Shown in pieces: positions 26,363 to 33,829 of a stretch of DNA of 48,927 nt. The stretch is taken from positions 1 to 48,927 of the forward strand of contig JAAUSC010000026.1 of assembly GCA_012031965.1 (NCBI GenBank). Reading direction: 5' to 3'. This DNA comes from Scytonema sp. RU_4_4 (GTDB lineage Bacteria; Cyanobacteriota; Cyanobacteriia; Cyanobacteriales; Nostocaceae). The notes beneath the pieces are model-generated. The model had not been told where the DNA came from. It did no database searches and saw nothing but the letters and a program-made list of their open reading frames with translations. The position numbers were made by a program, and so were the translations under genes. Numbering within the stretch: the first letter of the stretch is position 1; each line of letters opens with the position of its first letter.

Positions 26363-26758
26363 GGGCTAATACGTAAACTCAACATAGAGACGTTACATGT
26401 AACGGAGCCACTCGCGTGCGCGGGTTCCCAAGCCACTGCGTTGGGCGGCTTTGCCGACTTGAAGCACGTGGCGCCGCGTTGAGCGATGTGGCGTTCTCTA
26501 CAAACATAGGAAAAAATCGTGAAACCCAAATGGCTGGAATGGACGCAAAAATTACAGGCGTAGACACGAAGTGGCTTGTCGAAGACATCGCCCAAAATGG
26601 TTTAACCTTTTCGGATGGGAGTCACAGTCCCCCAGAACCCGTAGCGTGGTAACTTTGAGGAGCGGGTCGCGCATCCCCATCTTAAACTTTGATCAGCGAT
26701 AAGCGATAAGTAATAACCATTTTCATCTATCTTTAGGAGTATATATGAAATATAACTT

Positions 26759-26860
26759 TTGACTGAAAACATCTTCTGAGAGATTGTGCATACTTGAGTT
26801 ACTCTTCTTCAGTTACAGGGTGTCCTCCTCTTTTCTTAGGTACAGGGTATACCTACCTCT
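26759..26860. repeat. Long direct repeat, copy 1
   Basis: Begins TTGACTGAAAAC and runs through TTTTCTTAGGTACAGGGT to about 26860. It matches copy 2 (26988-27090) at a 229-bp offset with scattered substitutions and one 1-bp indel. Confidence 0.85.
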
Positions 26861-26987
26861 GACTATAAGGCTAGTATTTGATTTTTGAAAAAGCTCCAAA
26901 CCGTAAGCCTCGTCTATTCAACGATTGAGCTTCGGTATACTTAGCAAAAATCAAACTAGATTCCTATATCTTTGTACATTAATTCAC

Positions 26988-27090
26988 TTGACTGAAAACA
27001 TTTTCTGAGAGATTTTGCATACTTGAGTTACTTTTCTTCAGTGAGAGGGTGTTCTCCTCATTTTCTTAGGTACAGGGTGTATCTACTTCT
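26988..27090. repeat. Long direct repeat, copy 2
   Basis: Second copy, beginning TTGACTGAAAAC. A related short phrase, ATCTTTGTRCATTMATTCA (R and M mark the differences), occurs both before this copy (near 26968) and after it (near 27094), so the unit may be longer than 103 bp. Confidence 0.85.
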
Positions 27091-27135
27091 CATAATCTTT
27101 GTGCATTCATTCATTCAATAAATTTGTCAGAAATA

Positions 27136-27182
27136 GTCATTGGTAAGTCGTAATTGGTTTCTAATTACGACTTACCAATGAC
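27136..27182 (-). terminator. 20-bp perfect palindrome after speE
   Basis: The arms 27136-27155 and 27163-27182 are exactly complementary with a 7-nt loop, starting 10 nt after the speE stop. A further pair, AATTTGTC and GACAAATT, could extend or compete with it. There is no long T-run. It is either a terminator or a palindromic repeat element. Confidence 0.5.
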
Positions 27183-27192
27183 AAATTGCAAA

Positions 27193-28143
27193 TTATACTG
27201 TTTGTTTCACCACTCCTTGCCCAAAGAATTTCGGGGGTTCAGCGAGGGTGTAGATTTGGGTTTCTTGTGCGATCGCCTGACGCAAATGCAATGGCAAATG
27301 CAGCATACCCAAAAGTGTCATACCATCTAACATCCGTAGTCCACCGCTCGTTTTCTCCTGCAACACCTTATCAATGCTGTCTGGATAAAAACGGATACTA
27401 ATTTCTTTGTCTGAAGCTAGGGCAAATCCCCACGGTCTACCATAGGTAGAGGTATAGCTGCTGTAAGACTGAACGTTAGGAAAAACCGCATTCAGGGTTC
27501 GTACCAAACGCGCGTGCAGAGTTAACTCACCTGGTGAAACAGGACCAGCTTGGACAACAAAGAATCCTTGAGGTGAAAGCACCCGACGAATTTTCTCAAA
27601 GTATTCCTTAGTAAACAGCGCAAATGATGGACCTGACTCAATAGGGTCGGACAGATCAGAGATAATAACATCCCACTGCTCATCAGTCGTATCCAAAAAG
27701 TTGAGTGCATCTGCAATCACGACTTCCAGACGCGAGTCATCAAAAGCATTTTGATGCATTTCACCCAGGTGTTGCCGACAAGCTTCCACCACTTCGCCAT
27801 CAATGTCAATCATCACCACTTTTTCCACGGTTTGCCAACGTAGCACTTCCCGTGCTGTTGCGCCCTCGCCACCGCCAAGAATTAACACCTTACGAGGTGT
27901 TCCATGATAAATCATCGCAGGGTGAACCAAAGGCTCGTGGTATAAAAATTCATCACCGGTACATGATTGCCATTTGCCATCTAAAACAAGTGCTTTGCCA
28001 TAAGTACCAGTTTCCACAATGTACATTTCTTGGTAAGCGGTTTTCTTGTGAGCAAGTATTCCTGTGACTCCATGAGAATAAATGTCCCAAGGAGTGATGT
28101 ATTCGCTCATCCAAAAATCTGCACCGACATTGCTACCAGACAT
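27193..28143 (-). CDS. speE: Spermidine synthase (polyamine aminopropyltransferase)
   Basis: Moves an aminopropyl group from decarboxylated SAM to putrescine. From the ATG at 28143 it has 316 residues. Marks are DFWMSEYITPWDIYSHGVTG, QEMYIVETGTYGKALVLDG, YHEPLVHPAMIYHGTPRKVL, the nucleotide loop ILGGGEGATAREVLRW, MIDIDGEVVEACRQHLG and the catalytic Asp region VIISDLSDPIESGPS. The upstream TTG (28167) would overlap the speD end and adds residues foreign to the family. It lies 20 nt after speD, which supplies its aminopropyl donor, so the pair forms a clear operon. Confidence 0.93.
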   Translation of the reverse strand: MSGSNVGADFWMSEYITPWDIYSHGVTGILAHKKTAYQEMYIVETGTYGKALVLDGKWQSCTGDEFLYHEPLVHPAMIYHGTPRKVLILGGGEGATAREVLRWQTVEKVVMIDIDGEVVEACRQHLGEMHQNAFDDSRLEVVIADALNFLDTTDEQWDVIISDLSDPIESGPSFALFTKEYFEKIRRVLSPQGFFVVQAGPVSPGELTLHARLVRTLNAVFPNVQSYSSYTSTYGRPWGFALASDKEISIRFYPDSIDKVLQEKTSGGLRMLDGMTLLGMLHLPLHLRQAIAQETQIYTLAEPPKFFGQGVVKQTV

Positions 28144-28163
28144 ATCATAACCCCCTCTTTTTG

Positions 28164-28613
28164 TCAACGTTCACTAGTTGCCAGAAATAGGCTTTCTTCT
28201 AGTTTCTTCTGAATTTGAGGTGAAAGCTTCCCTCTAGGAAGTGTCAAAAGTACGTGTTTGCTAGCTTGAAAGGTTTGCACAAGGTACTTGCAAGCTTTTT
28301 CCGGTTGTGTGTGTTGACCACAGGTAAAAATATCCACTGCTATGTAGCCATGCTCTGGCCAAGTATGTATTGAAATGTGGGACTCGGCTAAGAGCGCAAG
28401 AGCTGTCACTCCAAAAGGCTCAAAATGGTGTGATATCTCCTTGAGCAGAGTCGATTTTGCTCTGTATGCCGCTTCCACTAAAGCCTGTTTAATGAACTCA
28501 GGATTGTTGAGTAGATGTGTTGGACAGTCATACAGTTCGAGAATACAGTGACTGCCAACTGGAACCAAAGGTGTGTCCCCCACTGGGTAAGATTGCATTT
28601 CCAATTTTTCCAC
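28164..28613 (-). CDS. speD: S-adenosylmethionine decarboxylase proenzyme
   Basis: Makes decarboxylated SAM for SpeE. It is a class 1B bacterial-type proenzyme of about 145 residues that self-cleaves to create a pyruvoyl group. The cleavage motif is LLAESHISIHTWPEHGYIAV, with the Glu-Ser bond and the conserved His residues present, followed by DIFTCG containing the conserved Cys. The GTG at 28613 and the ATG at 28598 are both possible starts. The N-terminal 20 residues of the longer form do not resemble the short family start, so the ATG may be used. First gene of speD-speE. Confidence 0.92.
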   Translation of the reverse strand: MEKLEMQSYPVGDTPLVPVGSHCILELYDCPTHLLNNPEFIKQALVEAAYRAKSTLLKEISHHFEPFGVTALALLAESHISIHTWPEHGYIAVDIFTCGQHTQPEKACKYLVQTFQASKHVLLTLPRGKLSPQIQKKLEESLFLATSER

Positions 28614-28924
28614 CCTAAAAACACAGAAGACTACAAAAAATGAACCTCTGGGATTAACGCACGCTTCGCTACTTCTTGACTTTCAAGTTAGCCATTGTAC
28701 TTAAGAGGTTGCTATGCAGTTATGCACAGGAGTGCAATTGTCTCACACTTGAAGTGGTTTTTTGTATAGTATTTTCTTATATATTTGGCTTCTGAATTTT
28801 TTCTTATGACATCTTGCAGCAATTTCAACAAGCAGGTTGCAGAGGAACTCAAAGTCTGGGAAAAAGGGCCTAGAGAGAAAATTGTTACATCAGTTTTATT
28901 TATCATATTAACAAGTAAAAATAT

Positions 28925-28953
28925 TTGTTTTTATTGATGGTATTCTTTATACT
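28925..28953 (+). promoter_or_regulatory. Sigma-70-like promoter of the Rrf2 gene
   Basis: TTGTTT (28925-28930) and TATACT (28948-28953) stand 17 bp apart, close to consensus spacing. Transcription from about 28960 would include the structured leader at 28991-29057. The rest of 28614-28924 holds the speD promoter area and no gene that I can support. Confidence 0.45.
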
Positions 28954-28990
28954 GAATATGAATAATCTAACAGTACCAAGTTAGCGAGAT

Positions 28991-29057
28991 ATTACCTGCG
29001 TGATAGTGACCCTAAATCTATATGGTTAGGCTGACAGTTAGCTTGATCACAGGTAAT
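28991..29057 (+). ncRNA. Three-way-junction leader of the Rrf2 gene
   Basis: The closing stem is ATTACCTG (28991-28998) with CAGGTAAT (29050-29057), continued by TGAT and ATCA after a 2-nt bulge. Two hairpins sit inside: CCTAA...TTAGG (29011-29030) and GCT...AGC (29031-29043). The leader ends 28 nt before the ATG. I tested it by eye against purine, TPP and other common riboswitch cores and found no match. It could be a cis-regulatory RNA or a DNA operator with dyad symmetry. Confidence 0.45.
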
Positions 29058-29085
29058 AACTAAAAGGGTCTATTTTTTCTCGCCT

Positions 29086-29523
29086 ATGGAACTCTCTAAT
29101 AAAACTGAATACGCCATTCTTTCCCTGATAGCGCTAGCAGCTTGCTATTCTGACGGTGAATCTTTACAAATCCGGGAGATAGCAGTGCGACAAAATATAC
29201 CAAACCGCTACTTGGAAGAACTTCTGGCGACATTAAGGCGTGGAGGTTTAATTAAGAGCATACGCGGTGTCAAAGGAGGTTATGTTCTAGCACGAGAACC
29301 CCAAAAGATTACACTTCTAGATGCTTTCCGCTGTATGCAAGGATTAGACGTGGATGTGCCCAATAAAAATCCCACCACTACATCAGTAGAAACTGAAGTT
29401 ATTCAAGAGATTTGGCAAGAGGCATGTCAGGCTGCTTACTCTGTTCTACAGAAGTATACGCTCCATGATCTTTGTGAGCAACGAGCAAAACAACGACAAA
29501 TGGAAAATATGTACTATATCTAG
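29086..29523 (+). CDS. Rrf2-family transcriptional regulator (non-Fe-S type)
   Basis: A 145-residue winged helix regulator. It opens MELSNKTEYAILSLIALAAC, followed by IREIAVRQNIPNRYLEELLA (recognition helix) and LIKSIRGVKGGYVLAREPQK (wing), all standard for Rrf2. IscR and NsrR carry three clustered cysteines near residues 90-105; here that region (DVDVPNKNPTTTSVE) has none, and the four cysteines (20, 83, 114, 130) are scattered. It therefore resembles CymR, which senses cysteine metabolism through a partner protein. No target gene is adjacent, so the regulon is unknown. Self-control through the structured leader is possible. Confidence 0.88.
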   Translation: MELSNKTEYAILSLIALAACYSDGESLQIREIAVRQNIPNRYLEELLATLRRGGLIKSIRGVKGGYVLAREPQKITLLDAFRCMQGLDVDVPNKNPTTTSVETEVIQEIWQEACQAAYSVLQKYTLHDLCEQRAKQRQMENMYYI

Positions 29524-29608
29524 TCTTTTATCCTTTGTGCTTGTTGATATTGTGTCCTTTGTTTACCTACACTGACCTGTACTCAGTCAGTGTAGGTAGT
29601 TCACTGCT

Positions 29609-29692
29609 TTACATCACCAGATTAACTAGAACCCAGTAACCGAGAAGTACAAGGAAAACGCTTAACCATACAATTGGTCTGTTCATAAGCAT
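29609..29692 (-). CDS. Possible 27-residue single-span membrane peptide
   Basis: The frame reads MLMNRPIVWLSVFLVLLGYW then VLVNLVM; an inner ATG at 29686 would give 25 residues. One clean hydrophobic segment after a positive residue resembles the small subunits of photosynthetic or respiratory complexes, but I cannot match it to any known one. There is no obvious ribosome site. It may be chance. The rest of the 29524-30083 gap holds an inverted repeat at 29755-29811 and unrecognised sequence. Confidence 0.3.
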   Translation of the reverse strand: MLMNRPIVWLSVFLVLLGYWVLVNLVM

Positions 29693-29754
29693 ATGTTTTA
29701 GAGTGATTTTTATTGCTTTAGTGAATATACATTATTTATTTTGTTTAATTTTTC

Positions 29755-29811
29755 ATCAATCAATGGGAATAAACATCTCAATTTGATGAAAAAATCAAAC
29801 CATTGATTGAT
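29755..29811. repeat. 12-bp inverted repeat
   Basis: ATCAATCAATGG (29755-29766) and CCATTGATTGAT (29800-29811) are exact inverse copies 33 bp apart. No gene is associated. Confidence 0.6.
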
Positions 29812-30083
29812 AGTAAGCAAATTGAATATTTGGGTGAAGCTAACTTATAAGCAAAAATAAGCAAAAAAATGCTTTGATAGGAGGTTTGGGGATGCTTTCG
29901 TCGTTGTTCGGTAACTCATCCCGTCGCCAAACTCCGTTATGGTGCGGGACTTGTTGCCGAATTTCGTTAAACTCATTACGCACACAAAAACCTTGACCTA
30001 GAGGCTAAGGTCAGTTGCCAGGTATAATCGTCTCTAATTCCACTAGCAAAGGTGAGTTCTTGTGCTGTGTCTGAGTTTATCCA

Positions 30084-30410
30084 TTACCATGCTGAGGTGT
30101 CTGAGTGTAGCGTCTTTAGAAACAGAATTGCCCCTACATTTATCACCAAACAGGTAAGTGCTAGCGATAGCAAGATATAGGTGGGAGCCATTACCACACC
30201 AATCAGAAACCAAGTATATACGTGCAATACCATTACAAATGCAAATATGCTGGCAATTCCGGCGGCTTGCCATACATAATGTGACGGACGACGGAGTGCG
30301 GCAAAAATCATGGTCAACAATGTGGTCAGCAAGTTGGCTGGTACCAAAAATGCACAAATACTCACACAGTTGGCACGGGAGAACTCAGCTAGGCTGTTAA
30401 AATCAAGCAT
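30084..30410 (-). CDS. Hypothetical membrane protein, about 108 residues
   Basis: From the ATG at 30410 the protein has three to four hydrophobic segments: SICAFLVPANLLTTLLTMIF, AAGIASIFAFVMVLHVYTWF and LIGVVMAPTYILLSLALTCL with a last short one. Its charged parts are few (LNFSLAEFSRAN-like start, a RRPSHY loop). The amino-acid pattern is that of a real membrane protein and no longer frame competes on either strand. I recognise no family. It lies alone between the Rrf2 gene and gatB. Confidence 0.6.
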   Translation of the reverse strand: MLDFNSLAEFSRANCVSICAFLVPANLLTTLLTMIFAALRRPSHYVWQAAGIASIFAFVMVLHVYTWFLIGVVMAPTYILLSLALTCLVINVGAILFLKTLHSDTSAW

Positions 30411-30693
30411 CAATTTTTGGGGATGATGTCAGCATTTTGTCAAACTGTCAACATATTTATAAAATAATGAAACATACCTTAGTACACATACTTAATAAAA
30501 GCACGACTAAATTAACATAAGTTTAGGTAAGTAAAGTATTTTTATCGTTCTGAGCAAGTAAAGTATAGCTAAATCCAGAATACATAAGCTTTTATAAAAA
30601 ATTTTCATCTAATTTCAGAATTGAAATCTTACTCTCAAAAGTTTAAAAAAATGTAAATAAAGAAATCAAAACAAGCAACCGAATCAAAGACAC

Positions 30694-30723
30694 AAAAAAG
30701 GAGAGCCACTTGGGCAGCTCTCC
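30694..30723 (-). terminator. Intrinsic terminator of gatB
   Basis: On the minus strand GGAGAGC, a 10-nt loop, GCTCTCC and then TTTTTT form a textbook rho-independent terminator, 159 nt after the gatB stop at 30882. Confidence 0.85.
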
Positions 30724-30771
30724 AGATCATCAGGGTGCATCTACTAAACACAGTATATATCTTTTGGTATG

Positions 30772-30790
30772 AGGGGTGAAACCCCTTTTT
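30772..30790 (+). terminator. Plus-strand hairpin with T-run
   Basis: AGGGGT-gaa-ACCCCT followed by TTTT reads as a small intrinsic terminator on the plus strand. No plus-strand gene lies directly before it, so it may stop antisense transcription toward gatB or be fortuitous. Confidence 0.45.
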
Positions 30791-30881
30791 CCTGATTTTT
30801 CGCTCTTAAATGTGTAAAGAATTGTTAAGACAACACTTGATGGAAGCAATGGAGACGTTGAATCCAACGTCTGTACGGAAT

Positions 30882-32381
30882 TTAGCTATTCAGCTTTTGT
30901 TCCACCAATTGGTTCGTGAGTTTGGGTTCTGCGAGTTTGTTGGTCTTTTTCAAAACTTGTCCCACAAAGAAGCCCTTGAGGTTGGTGTTACCGTTACGGT
31001 ACTTTTCGAGTTCTTTGGGATTGGCAGCCATGACTTCATCAATGATAGATTCCAGTACGCTGGGATCAGTGATAAGTTCTTTGCCTTTAAATAATTCTTC
31101 AGGAGAACTCCCGTTGAGCAAGTCTGGAAGTTTTTCTTTGGCTATGGCGTTGCTGATTTTCCCTTTCTCAATCCGAGTGATAACATCAGCCAGGTTAGTG
31201 GGTGTCAGAGCAATTTCGGTGATGTTGAGTTTATTTTTGTTGAGGTAAGCGGCGACATCCTGAGTAATCCAGTTAGCAGCTGCTTTGGGATTTGCGCCAC
31301 TCTCAATAACCGCTTCAAAATACTCAGCTGTTGCACGTTCTTCTGTCAACACTCGTGCATCATAAGCCGTCAGCCCCAATTCGTTTTCATAATGATGGCG
31401 TTTGAGCGCTGGGAGTTCAGGAAGTTGAGCGCCCCACTCTTGTAATTGTTCATCAGAAACCTCAATTGGGGCTAAATCTGGTTCGGGGAAGTAGCGGTAA
31501 TCGCTAGAACCTTCTTTAACCCGCATACTAATCGTACGTTGAGAACCTTCTTCCCACAGACGAGTCTCTTGTATGATACGTTCACCAGCTTCTACCGCTG
31601 CGATTTGCCGTTCAATTTCGTATTCAATCGCCCGTTGGATGGCGTTGAACGAATTCATATTTTTAATTTCTACCTTGGTGCCAAATTCCTTTTGTCCAAC
31701 AGGACGCACGGAAATATTAACATCACAGCGGAGCGAACCTTCTTGCATATTACCGTCGCTGACGCCGAGGTAACGTAAGATTCGACGCAACTCTTGAGCA
31801 TACTCAGCGGCTTCTTGTCCAGAACGTAAATCGGGTTCAGAAACAATTTCTACCAAAGGCACGCCAGCACGATTGTAATCTACTAGAGAGTAGGTGGAAC
31901 CAGAAAGGCGAGTCTCGTTCCGAGAGGCTGCGCCAACGCTACCTGCGTGTACCAATTTCCCTGCATCTTCTTCCATGTGCAGGCGCGTAATGCCAATCTT
32001 TTTGCGAATGGGGTTATCGTCAGCGTCTACCAATTCAATTTCTAACCAGCCATGTTCAGCAATAGGTAAGTCGTACTGAGAAATTTGGTAATTTTTGGGT
32101 AAGTCAGGATAAAAATACTGCTTACGGTCAAATTTGCTATATTTTGCAATTTGGCAATTGAGCGCCAAACCTGCTTTGACAGCGTATTCTAGGACTTTTT
32201 CATTAAGTACAGGCAAGACACCAGGCAAACCCATGCAAACCGGGTCAATGTTAGTATTGGGGTCAGCACCAAACGCCGTAGAGCTAGTAGAGAAAATCTT
32301 GGTTTTGGTGCTGAGTTGACAATGAGTTTCCAGACCAATAATCGCCTCGTACTCAGTTTTGACTGGAGCAGCAGAAATCAT
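30882..32381 (-). CDS. gatB: Asp-tRNA(Asn)/Glu-tRNA(Gln) amidotransferase subunit B
   Basis: The tRNA-binding subunit of GatCAB, which converts mis-acylated Glu-tRNA(Gln) to Gln-tRNA(Gln), essential where glutaminyl-tRNA synthetase is lacking. The 499 residues are full length. Signatures are YEAIIGLETHCQLSTKTKIF, DPVCMGLPGVLPVLN, KQYFYPDLPKNYQISQYDLP, LEEDAGK-type HMEEDAGKLVHAG, DYNRAGVPLVEIVSEPDLRS and GSLRCDVNISVRP. The C-terminal YqeY-like tail (NPKELEKYRNGNTNLKGFFV) is present. It is monocistronic with a strong terminator. gatA and gatC are not in the window. Confidence 0.97.
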   Translation of the reverse strand: MISAAPVKTEYEAIIGLETHCQLSTKTKIFSTSSTAFGADPNTNIDPVCMGLPGVLPVLNEKVLEYAVKAGLALNCQIAKYSKFDRKQYFYPDLPKNYQISQYDLPIAEHGWLEIELVDADDNPIRKKIGITRLHMEEDAGKLVHAGSVGAASRNETRLSGSTYSLVDYNRAGVPLVEIVSEPDLRSGQEAAEYAQELRRILRYLGVSDGNMQEGSLRCDVNISVRPVGQKEFGTKVEIKNMNSFNAIQRAIEYEIERQIAAVEAGERIIQETRLWEEGSQRTISMRVKEGSSDYRYFPEPDLAPIEVSDEQLQEWGAQLPELPALKRHHYENELGLTAYDARVLTEERATAEYFEAVIESGANPKAAANWITQDVAAYLNKNKLNITEIALTPTNLADVITRIEKGKISNAIAKEKLPDLLNGSSPEELFKGKELITDPSVLESIIDEVMAANPKELEKYRNGNTNLKGFFVGQVLKKTNKLAEPKLTNQLVEQKLNS

Positions 32382-32455
32382 AAAATCACAAATTGGAATT
32401 CTTCATAGTGGTACTATTGTAGACTGGTATTGACTTGCCCTAAAGATAGTTATGA

Positions 32456-32687
32456 GGAGTCCTATATATGCGTGATGTGGTGTTCTCCTTTGATGCTACT
32501 GAGTATAACTCCTGTATCAACGCTTGGATTGACACCTAGCGACTTTGAAATGCATGTGCGCGAAGAACATAGCACTTTTGCTTGGATTATCGAAGGTATG
32601 CTGACCTGCAGTGGCTTTGAAATTGAACAAGTTAATTATGTCACGCCAGAAATGGCTGAGTATATTTGCACAAAAACAGGTGTCTAG
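32456..32687 (+). pseudogene. Frameshifted C-terminal relic of a methyltransferase
   Basis: Two frames together resemble the end of one SAM-dependent methyltransferase. The first reads YMRDVVFSFDATEYNSCINA then WIDT-stop (to about 32538). The second continues TPSDFEMHVREEHSTFAWII, EGMLTCSGFEIEQVNYVTPE and ends ICTKTGV at 32687. The SAM-binding N-terminal half is absent; a stop lies at 32453-32455. Both a 5' deletion and an internal frameshift are needed to explain it. It starts 75 bp from the gatB start on the opposite strand, so the relic now lies next to the gatB promoter region. Confidence 0.65.
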
Positions 32688-32694
32688 ATGTGAC

Positions 32695-33186
32695 CTAACC
32701 AGTTAAATGATTGGTTAAGGTGCCCAGATCATTCGGATTTACCTCATAAGCAGATCCAAAGCCGATGACAAAGCGACCTTTAATTGGTGTAAGTTTAAAA
32801 ATACGGAAGTCTGGCAAATCGCGCAATAGCTGAATCATTTCTCCAAAACGCGCTTCAAAGCTATTCACAATTTGGTTCCATAACTCAGTCTCACGTTCTA
32901 CTAAGGCAACTGTACAGTCAAATGTCAGGCGACGACGAGCAAAAATTTGTTTCGTTTGAGACTCATCATCAATAAATAATACGCTTGTTCTGGGGACAGC
33001 ATAAAGATTTTGAGTGTGGGTAGAAAGACCACTGACATAGATGTAAATATTTCTCCTTTCATCCATAACAAAAGGAGCATAGCTTGCATTGGGAATATTA
33101 TCAGCACTCACAGTGCTGATAATAAGGCTTTGGAAAAGGTCAGTAAAGCCTTGATAAGCGGCAAGGGCGTTTTCAAGTTGGGACAT
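32695..33186 (-). CDS. HugZ-like / pyridoxamine oxidase-fold protein
   Basis: A 163-residue protein with a split-barrel flavin/haem-binding fold. Segments are QSLIISTVSADNIPNASYAP, FVMDERRNIYIYVSGLSTHT, RTSVLFIDDESQTKQIFARR and RFVIGFGSAYEV near the end. The RRLTF and GFGSAYEV phrases are those of the heme utilisation (HugZ) group, whose tested members degrade haem. This short form lacks the extra C-terminal domain with a haem-ligand His found in longer members, so haem use is inference only. The ATG at 33186 is preferred to the GTG at 33198. It lies 7 nt from the end of the methyltransferase relic, which points toward it. Confidence 0.78.
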   Translation of the reverse strand: MSQLENALAAYQGFTDLFQSLIISTVSADNIPNASYAPFVMDERRNIYIYVSGLSTHTQNLYAVPRTSVLFIDDESQTKQIFARRRLTFDCTVALVERETELWNQIVNSFEARFGEMIQLLRDLPDFRIFKLTPIKGRFVIGFGSAYEVNPNDLGTLTNHLTG

Positions 33187-33244
33187 AGAGGAACCCACTA
33201 TGTGAGCAAATTTAAAAAATGAAACGCAAATTTAGTCATGAACC

Positions 33245-33784
33245 TTAAGCTCTATTATTATTTATGAGACACTGAGCTTCTTCTATTATTGGTAGTACTG
33301 GTACTTGGTTGTTTCCTTTACTTTGTGGTGTTATTATTAAAATTGCATTTCCAGACTGTTTGAAGACCACGGTATAGTACGTAGCATTCTTGCCTCTTAC
33401 ACTGTAGATTATTTGATTACTATTATATGGTTTTTCAAGACGAGGTTCAGTGGGTGGTAATAACTCTACCTTGTTTCTGCTGTCGTAAATATTCATTAAT
33501 AATATGTTTGCATTTTGGGTAGGGGAGTATACTCTCACTGACTTTTGAGCATCTGTGTGAAAGAGTATCTGTGTTTTAATATAAGGTTGATTAGGTCTCC
33601 CTTTGTCTCCTTGACAGGTTTTGACAGCAATTAAATCTCTTTTTGAGAGTTCCCGTACCTTTGCTTCAGGAATGAAATTTGTTGTTGCTCTCTCCTGTTG
33701 GAAGATAGCACTTGCTGATGTGGAGAAAGATAATGTTCCTAGGAAAGCAAGAAAAAATGATATGGATTTTTTCGTTATCCTCAT
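33245..33784 (-). CDS. Secreted hypothetical protein
   Basis: A 179-residue protein starting at the ATG at 33784, which has GAGGT 8 nt upstream. The first 26 residues are a Sec signal (RITKKSISFFLAFLGTLSFS then TSASA cleavage). The mature part has alternating beta-strand character (TQILFHTDAQKSVRVYSPTQ, QIIYSVRGKNATYYTVVFKQ) and one Cys in each half (VKTCQG, AQCLIN) that could form a disulfide. I recognise no family. The longer frame to 33829 only adds residues before the signal. Confidence 0.65.
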   Translation of the reverse strand: MRITKKSISFFLAFLGTLSFSTSASAIFQQERATTNFIPEAKVRELSKRDLIAVKTCQGDKGRPNQPYIKTQILFHTDAQKSVRVYSPTQNANILLMNIYDSRNKVELLPPTEPRLEKPYNSNQIIYSVRGKNATYYTVVFKQSGNAILIITPQSKGNNQVPVLPIIEEAQCLINNNRA

Positions 33785-33829
33785 TAGGTTTACCTCATAG
33801 TAGGAGTTTTTTACGAATAAAGAGCTCAA

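Larger units (their letters stand above)
26363..27192. other. Long intergenic region rich in repeats
   Basis: An 830-bp space between pgk and the convergent speE with no credible gene. It holds CGTTACATGTAACG (perfect palindrome near 26389), a GC-rich dispersed block (26400-26510), two copies of a roughly 103-bp repeat (listed separately) and a 20-bp-stem palindrome next to speE. Short open frames here arise from the repeat block. Confidence 0.6.

Noticed and set aside
26416-26652. 78-residue plus-strand frame after pgk
   Set aside because: Its N-terminal half is read from a GC-rich dispersed repeat and it has no ribosome site.
28712-28906. 64-residue minus-strand frame upstream of speD
   Set aside because: No ribosome site and no recognisable motif; it overlaps the upstream promoter area of the Rrf2 gene.
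28991-29057. Purine riboswitch, because the loop TATATGG resembles the L2 loop
   Set aside because: The J2/3 core and the L3 partner sequence are absent, and the gene is a regulator unrelated to purines.
30043-30357. 104-residue frame overlapping the 108-residue membrane protein
   Set aside because: It is the alternative frame on the same strand; its Cys/His-rich composition is not protein-like, while the 30084-30410 frame has clean membrane segments.
32430-32687. Intact 85-residue gene
   Set aside because: Its first 30 residues are out of frame with methyltransferase homology that continues in another frame; it is a frameshifted relic.
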